Below are positions 56,927-64,000 of a stretch of 64,000 nt of DNA, piece by piece (the first letter of the stretch is position 1; every line of letters begins with the position of its first letter). This DNA is from Burkholderia ubonensis. GTDB lineage: Bacteria > Pseudomonadota > Gammaproteobacteria > Burkholderiales > Burkholderiaceae. The DNA lies in NCBI RefSeq assembly GCF_001718695.1, contig NZ_CP013420.1, positions 806,001 through 870,000 of the forward strand, given 5' to 3'. Below the pieces are notes generated by a model, which was not told the DNA's origin, ran no database searches, and worked only from the letters and a program-made list of their open reading frames with translations. The translations under genes were made by a program, and so were the position numbers.

Positions 56927-58606
56927 TCACAGGCGCACTTCGGGCGGCGTGTAGCGGCACTCGTAGCGCTTGCGCACGGTGCCCGCCTCGTCGACGCTTT
57001 CCAGGTACACGTCGAACTGCCACAGCCGCGCCATGTGCTTGAGCACCTCGTCGCTGTCGTTCGACAGGTGCCGGTTGTCGGTCATGAAGTGGCGCAGCGT
57101 GAGGCTGCGGTCGCCGCGCGTGTTGACCGACCACACCTGGATGTTCGGCTCGCGATGGTGGATGTCATATTGCCGCGACAGCGACTGCCGCACGTACTGG
57201 TAGCCGGAGTCGTCGTGGATCGCCGACACCTCGAGCGCGTCGCGCATGTCGTCGTCGAGCACCGAGAACAGGCGCATCTCGCGGATCAGGTGCGGCGACA
57301 GGTACTGCGCGATGAAGCTCTCGTCCTTGAAGTTGCGCATCGCGTAGTGCATCGCCGGCAGCCACGGGCTGCCCGCGAGCTCGGGGAACCACTTGTAGTC
57401 CTCGTCCGTCGGCGCTTCGCAGATCCGCCGGATGTCGCTCATCATCGAGAAGCCGAGCGCATACGGGTTGATCCCGCTGTAGTACGGCTTCGTGACGGGC
57501 GGCTGGTAGATCACGTTGCTGTGCGAATGCAGGAACTCCATCATGAAGCCGTCGGCGAGCTTCCCCTGGTTGTACAGGGTGTTGAGCAGCGTGTAATGCC
57601 AGAAACACGCCCAGCCTTCGTTCATCACCTGCGTCTGCCGCTGTGGATAGAAGTACTGGCCGATCTTGCGCACGATGCGGATCACTTCCCGCTCCCACGG
57701 CTCGAGCAGCGGCGCGTTCTTCTCCGCGAAATACAGCAGGTTCTCCTGCGGCTCCGGCGGATAGCGCTCTTCCTGCTCCTCGGCCAGCTCGGGCTTCTTC
57801 TGCGGCAGCGTGCGCCACAGTTCGTTGATCTGCGACTGCAGGTACGCCTCGCGCTCGCGGCGCAGCGCCGCCTCTTTCGACAGCGACGGCTTCTGCGGCC
57901 GCTTGTAGCGGTCGACGCCGTAGTTCATCAGCGCGTGGCACGAGTCGAGCAGTTCCTCGACGCGGTCGAGGCCGTAGCGCTCCTCGCATTCCGCGACGTA
58001 GTTCTTCGCGTAGACGAGGTAATCGATGATCGCGTGCGCATCGGTCCACAACCGGAACAGGTAGTTGCCCTTGAAGAACGAGTTGTGACCGTACGCCGCG
58101 TGCGCGATGACGAGCGCCTGCATCGTCATCGTGTTCTCTTCCATCAGGTACGCGATGCACGGATTCGAGTTGATGACGATCTCGTACGCGAGACCCATCT
58201 GCCCGCGGCGGTAGCTCTTCTCGGTGGACAGGAAGTGCTTGCCGAACGACCAGTGCCGGTAGTTGACCGGCATCCCGACCGACGCGTACGCGTCCATCAT
58301 CTGCTCGGCGCTGATCAGCTCGAGCTGGATCGGGTAGATGTCGAGCTCATACTGCTCGGCAACCTGCGCGATGTGCGTGTCGTATTCCTCGAGCAGTTCG
58401 AAGGTCCAGTCGGACGGGCACGGCAGCGGCTTGCGTTCGGCAACGTTCATACGCGCTTCCTTCTGCCCGGCACCGGGCATGTCGGCGGGCGGCGTCGACG
58501 GTTCGGCGTGGCCGCGTTGCTGCGTCGCGGCATGGCCTGCGGTGTCGTCGCCGGATCGGCGCGGCTGGTAGCCGCGTGATTCGCTGTGCAGGTGGCGGCT
58601 CGTCAT
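56927..58606 (-). CDS. spoVR: SpoVR family protein (YcgB-like)
   Basis: This SpoVR/YcgB homologue has 559 residues from the ATG at 58606, or 507 from the ATG at 58450. The conserved core starts at WTFELLEEYD and includes EQMMDAYASVGMPVNYRHWSFGK, EIVINSNPCIAYLMEENT and MNEGWACFWHY. Its biochemical function is unknown; it travels with PrkA and YeaH in stress and stationary-phase operons. The 58606 ATG overlaps the yeaH stop and has AGGTGG 7 bases upstream. The 58450 ATG also has AAGGA and gives the E. coli length (510), so the first 52 hydrophilic residues may not be translated. Confidence 0.9.
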   Translation of the reverse strand: MTSRHLHSESRGYQPRRSGDDTAGHAATQQRGHAEPSTPPADMPGAGQKEARMNVAERKPLPCPSDWTFELLEEYDTHIAQVAEQYELDIYPIQLELISAEQMMDAYASVGMPVNYRHWSFGKHFLSTEKSYRRGQMGLAYEIVINSNPCIAYLMEENTMTMQALVIAHAAYGHNSFFKGNYLFRLWTDAHAIIDYLVYAKNYVAECEERYGLDRVEELLDSCHALMNYGVDRYKRPQKPSLSKEAALRREREAYLQSQINELWRTLPQKKPELAEEQEERYPPEPQENLLYFAEKNAPLLEPWEREVIRIVRKIGQYFYPQRQTQVMNEGWACFWHYTLLNTLYNQGKLADGFMMEFLHSHSNVIYQPPVTKPYYSGINPYALGFSMMSDIRRICEAPTDEDYKWFPELAGSPWLPAMHYAMRNFKDESFIAQYLSPHLIREMRLFSVLDDDMRDALEVSAIHDDSGYQYVRQSLSRQYDIHHREPNIQVWSVNTRGDRSLTLRHFMTDNRHLSNDSDEVLKHMARLWQFDVYLESVDEAGTVRKRYECRYTPPEVRL

Positions 58607-59871
58607 GACATTTCCACCTGCTTTTCGAACAATTCGCGAAACACCGGGTAGATATCGGCAGCCGATTCCACTTTTTTCATCGCGAGATGCGGTTGCGACT
58701 GCATCAGCTGCGCATACTCCAGCCACAGATTCTGCTCTTCGGGCGCGACCTGGATGTACGCGAAGTAACGCGTCTTCGTGAGGATATCCTCTTCCAGGAT
58801 TTTGCGACACTTCGGCGAATCGTCGGTCCAGTTGTCGCCGTCGGACGCCTGCGCGCCGTAGATGTTCCATTCGGTCGGCGAATAGCGCTCGTTCATCACC
58901 TTGCGCATCAGCTCGAGCGCGCTCGACACGACCGTGCCGCCGCTTTCGGTCGAATGGAAGAACGTATCCTCGTCGACTTCCTCCGCGCGCGTGTGGTGGC
59001 GGATGAACACCACCTCGATGCGCTCGTAGTTGCGCTTGAGGAACAGGTACAGCAGGATGAAGAAACGCTTCGCGAGATCCTTGCGCTGCTCGTCCATCGA
59101 GCCGGACACGTCCATCAGGCAGAACATCACGGCCTGGCTCGACGGCTGCGGCTGCTTCACGCGGTTGATGTAGCGCAGGTCGAACGGATCGATGAACGGG
59201 ATGCGCCAGATGCGGCCCTTCAGATGGTGGATCTGGTCCTCCAGCGTCGCGATCTCCGCGCGGCGATCCTCGGTGTCGCGCTTCAGCGCTTCGAGCTGCG
59301 CCTCGAGCTCATGCAGCTCGTTGACGAGCGGCGAACCGAGCGCGATGCGGCGGCCGAGCGCGCTTCTGAGCGAACGCACGATGTCGATGTTGTTCGGCGT
59401 GCCTTCCGCCGCCCAGCCCGCTCGCACGTTCTTCCAGCTCGGCACCGTCAGCAGGTGCGTCTTCACGAGGCGCGGCAGTTCGAGATCGTCGAAGAAGTAC
59501 TGCATGAACTCGTCGCGCGACAGCTCGAACACGAAGTCGTCCTGCCCCTCGCCCTCGTTGCTCGCCTGGCTGCCGCCGCCGCCCGCGCCGCCTTGCGGAC
59601 GCGGGATCTTGTCGCCGCGCACGTAGTCCTCGTTGCCCGGATGCACGTACTCGCGGCGTCCGCCCGGGCCGTGGCGGAACGTCGGTTCCGCGATGTCCTT
59701 GCGCGGAATCGTGATGCTCTGCGTGCTCTGGATGTCCTTGATGCTACGATCGCGCACCGCGTCCGACACGGCGCGACGAATGTAGTTCTTGACGCGACGC
59801 AGAAAGCGTTCGCGGTTGGCAATGCTCTTGTTCTTGCCGGCTAGCCTGCGGTCGATGATTTGATGAAGCAC
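58603..59871 (-). CDS. yeaH: YeaH family protein with VWA-type MIDAS motif
   Basis: This 422-residue DUF444 protein is close in length to E. coli YeaH (427). It opens IIDRRLAGKNKSIANRERFLRR, carries GQDDFVFELSRDEF, and the von Willebrand-like metal site FCLMDVSGSMD with SSALELM further on. Its role in the PrkA system is not defined; it may be a partner or substrate of the kinase. A GTG at 59871 is taken as start because GGGAG lies 8 bases before it and the E. coli protein starts at the same point; no ATG fits the conserved N-terminus. Its end overlaps spoVR. Confidence 0.9.
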   Translation of the reverse strand: MLHQIIDRRLAGKNKSIANRERFLRRVKNYIRRAVSDAVRDRSIKDIQSTQSITIPRKDIAEPTFRHGPGGRREYVHPGNEDYVRGDKIPRPQGGAGGGGSQASNEGEGQDDFVFELSRDEFMQYFFDDLELPRLVKTHLLTVPSWKNVRAGWAAEGTPNNIDIVRSLRSALGRRIALGSPLVNELHELEAQLEALKRDTEDRRAEIATLEDQIHHLKGRIWRIPFIDPFDLRYINRVKQPQPSSQAVMFCLMDVSGSMDEQRKDLAKRFFILLYLFLKRNYERIEVVFIRHHTRAEEVDEDTFFHSTESGGTVVSSALELMRKVMNERYSPTEWNIYGAQASDGDNWTDDSPKCRKILEEDILTKTRYFAYIQVAPEEQNLWLEYAQLMQSQPHLAMKKVESAADIYPVFRELFEKQVEMS

Positions 59872-59952
59872 ACCCGGTCTCCCGCTTGAATGTCGATATG
59901 CCGGGACGCTCGCCGTGCCGTCTCCCGTCATGCGGGCGGCGTCTCTGAAGTT

Positions 59953-59977
59953 GCCCGTGCGACCTCGCCGCACGGGC
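59953..59977. other. Stem-loop between prkA and yeaH
   Basis: GCCCGTGCG (59953-59961) pairs with CGCACGGGC (59969-59977) around a seven-base loop, without a T-run. It sits in the 124-bp prkA-yeaH spacer and may set different stability or amounts of the two messages. Confidence 0.5.
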
Positions 59978-59995
59978 GCTGCGCGATGATGCGGG

Positions 59996-61918
59996 TCATG
60001 ACGACTTGCGCACACGCAGGTACCAGTCGCAAAGCAGCCTGACCTGCTTCGGCGTATAGCCCTTCGCGACCATCCGGTTCACAAAGTCCTCATGCTTGCG
60101 CTGTTCCTCCGCCGACCCCTTCGCGTTGAACGAAATGACCGGCAGCAGCTCTTCCGTATTCGAGAACATCTTCTTCTCGATCACGACGCGCAACTTCTCG
60201 TAGCTCGTCCACACCGGGTTCTTGCCGGCGTTCGCGGCCCGCGCGCGCAACACGAAGTTCACGATCTCGTTGCGGAAATCCTTCGGATTGCTGATGCCCG
60301 CCGGCTTCTCGATCTTCTCCAGCTCCGCGTTCAGCGCGGCGCGGTCGAAGCTCTCGCCGGTGTCGTGATCGCGGAATTCCTGATCCTGGATCCAGAAGTC
60401 CGCATACGTGACGTAGCGATCGAAGATGTTCTGCCCGTACTCCGAATACGATTCGAGGTAGGCCGTCTGGATCTCCTTGCCGATGAATTCCGCGTAGCGC
60501 GACGCGAGCACGTCCTTCACGAACGACAGGTACTTCTGCTCGGTTTCCGGCGGGAACTGCTCGCGCTCGATCTGCTGTTCGAGCACGTACATCAGGTGCA
60601 CCGGGTTCGCCGCCACTTCGCTCGAATCGAAGTTGAACACGCGCGACAGGATCTTGAATGCGAAGCGCGTCGACACGCCGGTCATGCCCTCGTCGACGCC
60701 CGCGTAGTCGCGATACTCCTGGTACGACTTCGCCTTCGGGTCAGTGTCCTTCAGGTTCTCGCCGTCATACACCTGCATCTTCGAGAACAGGCTCGAGTTT
60801 TCCGGCTCGTGCAGGCGCGACAGCACCGAGAACTGCGACATCATCTTCAGCGTGCCCGGCGCGCACACGGCCTCGGCGAGCGACGAGTTGCGGATCAGCT
60901 TCTCGTAGATCTTGATCTCTTCCGACACGCGCAGGCAGTACGGCACCTTCACGACGAAGATCCGGTCGAGCAGCGCCTCGTTGTTGCGGTTGTTCTTGAA
61001 CGCCTTCCACTCCGACTCGTTCGAGTGCGCGAGGATGATCCCGTCGAACGGGATCGCGCCGAAGCCCTCGGTGCCCTTGAAGTTGCCTTCCTGCGTCGCG
61101 GTCAGCAGCGGGTGCAGCACCTTGATCGGCGCCTTGAACATTTCGACGAATTCGAGCAGGCCCTGGTTCGCGAGGCACAGGCCGCCGGAGTAGCTGTACG
61201 CGTCGGCGTCGTCCTGCGCGTACTGCTCGAGCTTGCGGATGTCGACCTTGCCGACGAGCGACGAGATGTCCTGGTTGTTCTCGTCACCCGGCTCGGTCTT
61301 CGAGATCGCGATCTGCCGCAGGATCGACGGATAGCGGCGCACGACGCGGAACTGGCGGATGTCGCCGTTGTATTCGTGCAGGCGCTTGACCGCCCACGGG
61401 CTCAGGATGCTCTTCAGATAGCGGCGCGGAATGCCGTACTGTTCCTCGAGAATCGGCCCGTCCTCGTCGTAGTCGAACAGCCCGAGCGGCGATTCGTTGA
61501 CGGGCGAGCCCTTCAGCGAATAGAACGGCACGCGCTCCATCAGCTGCTTGAGACGCTCGGCGATCGACGACTTGCCGCCGCCCACCGGGCCGAGCAGATA
61601 GAGGATCTGCTTCTTCTCTTCGAGCCCTTGCGCAGCGTGGCGGAAATACGCGACCACCTGCTCGATCACTTCCTCCATTCCGTAGAACTCGCGGAACGCG
61701 GGATAGACCTTGATGACCTTGTTCGCAAAGATCCGCGACAGGCGCGGTTCGTTGCGGGTATCGATGTGTTCTGGTTCCCCGATCGCAGCCAGCATGCGTT
61801 CGCCGGCCGTGGCATACGCGGATGGATCGTTTTTGCAGAGCGCGAGATACTCCTCCAGCGAGAACTCTTCCTCTCGCGTTTTTTCGAAGCGGTTCGCGAA
61901 GCTGCTGTAAATATCCAT
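59996..61918 (-). CDS. prkA: PrkA family serine protein kinase (YeaG)
   Basis: This 640-residue protein has an N-terminal AAA-like PrkA domain with P-loop GPVGGGKSS at 110-118 and PFDGIILAHSNESEW, and a C-terminal kinase-like domain (YADFWIQDQEF). Length matches E. coli YeaG (644). PrkA/YeaG is linked to sustained nitrogen starvation and stationary phase; it is reported as a kinase in enteric bacteria and debated as an AAA+ protease in Bacillus. The ATG at 61918 has an excellent ribosome site, GGGAGG. It is the first gene of prkA-yeaH-spoVR. Confidence 0.94.
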   Translation of the reverse strand: MDIYSSFANRFEKTREEEFSLEEYLALCKNDPSAYATAGERMLAAIGEPEHIDTRNEPRLSRIFANKVIKVYPAFREFYGMEEVIEQVVAYFRHAAQGLEEKKQILYLLGPVGGGKSSIAERLKQLMERVPFYSLKGSPVNESPLGLFDYDEDGPILEEQYGIPRRYLKSILSPWAVKRLHEYNGDIRQFRVVRRYPSILRQIAISKTEPGDENNQDISSLVGKVDIRKLEQYAQDDADAYSYSGGLCLANQGLLEFVEMFKAPIKVLHPLLTATQEGNFKGTEGFGAIPFDGIILAHSNESEWKAFKNNRNNEALLDRIFVVKVPYCLRVSEEIKIYEKLIRNSSLAEAVCAPGTLKMMSQFSVLSRLHEPENSSLFSKMQVYDGENLKDTDPKAKSYQEYRDYAGVDEGMTGVSTRFAFKILSRVFNFDSSEVAANPVHLMYVLEQQIEREQFPPETEQKYLSFVKDVLASRYAEFIGKEIQTAYLESYSEYGQNIFDRYVTYADFWIQDQEFRDHDTGESFDRAALNAELEKIEKPAGISNPKDFRNEIVNFVLRARAANAGKNPVWTSYEKLRVVIEKKMFSNTEELLPVISFNAKGSAEEQRKHEDFVNRMVAKGYTPKQVRLLCDWYLRVRKSS

Positions 61919-62446
61919 GCTACCTCCCTCGCCTATGTCTGAAGACGTGCCTGCCTTCATGTGACTGCGCTGAAGCAAGCGCGTTCGAATTCATCCTAAA
62001 CCCTTTCTTATTTTTTTTCACGAACTCGTTGTGTGAACTTCGTCATCGACGACACATGACTTGGACAACGCTTTTCGTCGCTCTACAATCGATCTCCCGA
62101 GCTGCCGAAACTGCATCCGTCGCGTCTCGTCGAGCACCGGAACGTCTTGTGCGTCGGATGGCTTCGCCGTCGTCGCCGCGCCGTTCACACTCCCCTTCAC
62201 GCCCCCTTCTTCATAGACGTTCGAGCAGACGTTTGCGACGACACGTCGCGCCCACCGTTACAAATTTTTTTCGCATCGTCAGGAGATACCCGTAGCGCGG
62301 ATGCACATCGCGCGTCGACGCGTGAATGTTCACGGACGGTGTCACATTCGACCGGCCGCACGAACGACGACGCCCGCATGCGCGGGCGTCCGTGTGACTT
62401 CGTCAAATGGGGATTGATGCAGACGGCAGGCGCGCGCATGCGCGTA
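61919..62446. other. 528-bp leader region of prkA; no confirmed gene
   Basis: AT-richer than its surroundings at 61980-62100, with an A-run just after TGA at 62018. A 60-codon GTG-started frame (62200-62018, minus) has AAGGGGG upstream, but its third-position GC (about two thirds) is well below that of neighbouring genes, so it is not called. The prkA promoter should lie here; no -24/-12 or sigma-70 pair was convincing. Confidence 0.5.
62369..62390. terminator. Inverted repeat after the chemoreceptor gene
   Basis: GACGCCCGC-ATGC-GCGGGCGTC is a perfect 9-bp stem located 57 bp after the chemoreceptor stop. There is no T-run on either side, so termination is possible but not certain. Confidence 0.5.
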
Positions 62447-64000
62447 TCAGAACGTCTCCCAATCGTCGACGCCGGCCGTTGCCGCAGCCGGGGACGGCGC
62501 GCTCGCTGCGGCCGCCGGCTTGCGCGCCGGTGCCGTGCGCTTCGGTGCGGCGTCACGCTCGCTGCGCGTGGCAGGCGCGGCGGTCGGCCCAGCGGGCACG
62601 GAAGGTGCGGCTGCCGCGGCCGGCTGCGCAGCGGGCGCAGGCTTCGCGCGCGGCGCCTGGCGCGTGGCGCCGGCTGCGACCGAGGGTCGCGCCGCGCCGT
62701 CGTCGAGCTGGAACACCGCGACCGTCTCGCGCAGCCGCGCGGCCTGCTCGTCGAGCGATTGCGCGGCGGCGGCCGCTTCCTCGACGAGCGCCGCGTTCTG
62801 CTGCGTCACCTCGTCCATCTGCGTGACCGCGCGCGCGACCTGGTCGATGCCGCCGCTCTGCTCCTCCGACGCGGCCGCGATCTCGCCCATGATGTCGGTC
62901 ACGCGCTGCACCGCGCCGATCACTTCCGTCATCGTGCGCCCGGCTTCGTCGACGAGCGCCGAGCCGGAACGGATGCGCTCGACCGACGCGTCGATCAGCG
63001 TCTTGATCTCCTTGGCGGCCCCCGACGAGCGCTGCGCGAGGCTGCGCACCTCGCCCGCGACCACCGCGAAGCCGCGGCCTTCCTCGCCGGCCCGCGCGGC
63101 CTCGACGGCGGCATTCAGCGCAAGAATGTTGGTCTGGAACGCGATCCCTTCGATGATCGCGATGATGTCCGCGATCTTTGCGGAACTCTGGTTGATTTCG
63201 CCCATCGTGCCGACCACCTGCCCGACGACGACGTTGCCCTTGTTCGCGATCTCCGACGCATTCGCGGCCAGCGCGCTCGCCTGGCGCGCATTGTCCGCGT
63301 TCTGTTTCACGGTGCCGGTCAGCTGCTCCATGCTCGACGCGGTTTCCTGCAGCGCCGACGCCTGTTCCTCGGTGCGCGACGACAGGTCGATGTTGCCGGC
63401 CGCGATCTGCTTGGCCGCCGTCGCGATCGATTCGCTGCCGCCCCGCACCGTGCTGACGGTTTCGACGAGCCCGACCTGCATCTTGCCGAGGCCCTCCAGC
63501 AACTGGCCCATTTCATCGCGGCGCGTCACGACGATGCGGCGGCGCAGATCGCCCGCAGCGATCGCGTCGAAGTGCGCGAGCGCGTCGGCGAGCGGGCGGC
63601 CGATCGCGCGGCTCAGCGTCACGTACGACACCAGCGCGGCGACGAGCCCGGCCACGAGCGTGACGATCGACACGATCCGCAGCGTCGCGTAGGTCGACTC
63701 GGCCCGGTCGAACGCGGCCTGCCCGGCGGTGAACTGGAAATTGCGCAGCGCCTCGCCCGATACCGTGAGGTCGTTGTAGCGCACCTGAAGCTGCTTCGCG
63801 CCGTCGGCGATCCGGTCATGCTCGTTCGCCGCCACGACGCCCGCGAAGCCGTCGCACTCGCGCTGCAATGCCTGGCGCTTCGCGGCGACGTCCTGCGCGA
63901 GCTTGTCCTCCTCGCCGTCGCGCGGCAGCGCGAGGTATTTCTGCCACCACGCATCGGACTGCGCGCGCATCGCGCGGCTGCGTTCGACCGCCGCCGCCGA
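62447..64000 (-). CDS. Methyl-accepting chemotaxis protein, N-terminus outside window
   Basis: At least 517 residues of a Tsr/Tar-type receptor: the end of a periplasmic four-helix ligand domain, one membrane helix ([21 protein letters not shown]), a HAMP domain, and the cytoplasmic signalling hairpin with the tip [23 protein letters not shown]. An Ala/Pro-rich linker precedes the C-terminal DWETF, a match to the NWETF-type tether that binds CheR/CheB. The frame is open at position 64000; the ATG at 63968-63970 is internal. The stimulus is not predictable. Confidence 0.93.
   Translation of the reverse strand, partial: SAAAVERSRAMRAQSDAWWQKYLALPRDGEEDKLAQDVAAKRQALQRECDGFAGVVAANEHDRIADGAKQLQVRYNDLTVSGEALRNFQFTAGQAAFDRAESTYATLRIVSIVTLVAGLVAALVSYVTLSRAIGRPLADALAHFDAIAAGDLRRRIVVTRRDEMGQLLEGLGKMQVGLVETVSTVRGGSESIATAAKQIAAGNIDLSSRTEEQASALQETASSMEQLTGTVKQNADNARQASALAANASEIANKGNVVVGQVVGTMGEINQSSAKIADIIAIIEGIAFQTNILALNAAVEAARAGEEGRGFAVVAGEVRSLAQRSSGAAKEIKTLIDASVERIRSGSALVDEAGRTMTEVIGAVQRVTDIMGEIAAASEEQSGGIDQVARAVTQMDEVTQQNAALVEEAAAAAQSLDEQAARLRETVAVFQLDDGAARPSVAAGATRQAPRAKPAPAAQPAAAAAPSVPAGPTAAPATRSERDAAPKRTAPARKPAAAASAPSPAAATAGVDDWETF

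Noticed and set aside
62018..62200. 60-codon GTG-started frame upstream of prkA
   Set aside because: A ribosome-like AAGGGGG exists, but third-position GC is too low for this genome and no motif is visible. Kept only as a note.

Overview
The window is high-GC, gene-dense DNA that looks like chromosome 1 of a Burkholderia cepacia complex species. The main reason is a nearly complete ornibactin cluster (positions 12284-42143). It is flanked by aerobic-pathway cobalamin genes on one side and an AmrAB-OprA type RND efflux operon on the other, an arrangement I associate with this group. No rRNA, tRNA, IS element, prophage or CRISPR array was seen.

Layout. (1) 1-8650, cobalamin: cobN (partial, leaves the window), cobW and a NiCoT cobalt/nickel transporter run leftwards. 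cobA, cobE, cobO and cobB run rightwards. Two divergent cobalamin riboswitches sit between the two arms. (2) 8693-11790: an M20 amidohydrolase and a secreted trypsin-like protease with two C-terminal repeats, bounded by an AT-richer gap. (3) 12284-42143, ornibactin: the ECF sigma factor OrbS, MbtH-like OrbH, tailoring enzymes OrbG, PvdA, PvdF and OrbL, NRPSs OrbI (A-T-C-A-T-E-C-A-T) and OrbJ (C-A-T-C-T), uptake genes orbA, orbB, orbC, orbD and orbF, and exporter OrbE. Residues in the adenylation domains fit modified Orn, Asp, Ser and modified Orn, the ornibactin backbone. Three promoters share TAAA(A/T)-N16-CGTC (before orbH, orbI and orbE). orbS has a sigma-70 type promoter overlapped by a Fur-like site. 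Iron limitation should therefore relieve Fur, make OrbS, and switch on the rest. (4) 42306-48942: efflux operon amrA-amrB-oprA with divergent TetR-type repressor and a palindromic operator. (5) 49080-55341: M23 peptidase with a structured leader, an amino-acid type ABC transporter without its ATPase, a rhomboid protease fused to a beta-propeller, and a candidate 60-nt small RNA with an anti-Shine-Dalgarno tract. (6) 55389-64000: KgtP-like transporter, the prkA-yeaH-spoVR stress operon, and a chemoreceptor that leaves the window.

Quality warning. Five genes (cobN, orbA, pvdA, orbI twice, orbB) carry single-frame breaks in otherwise strongly conserved sequence. Four of the six look like one-base losses and one lies in a GGCA repeat. 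Indel errors in the assembly are the simplest explanation; real decay of siderophore production in this isolate is the alternative. The genes are listed as pseudogenes because that is how the sequence reads.
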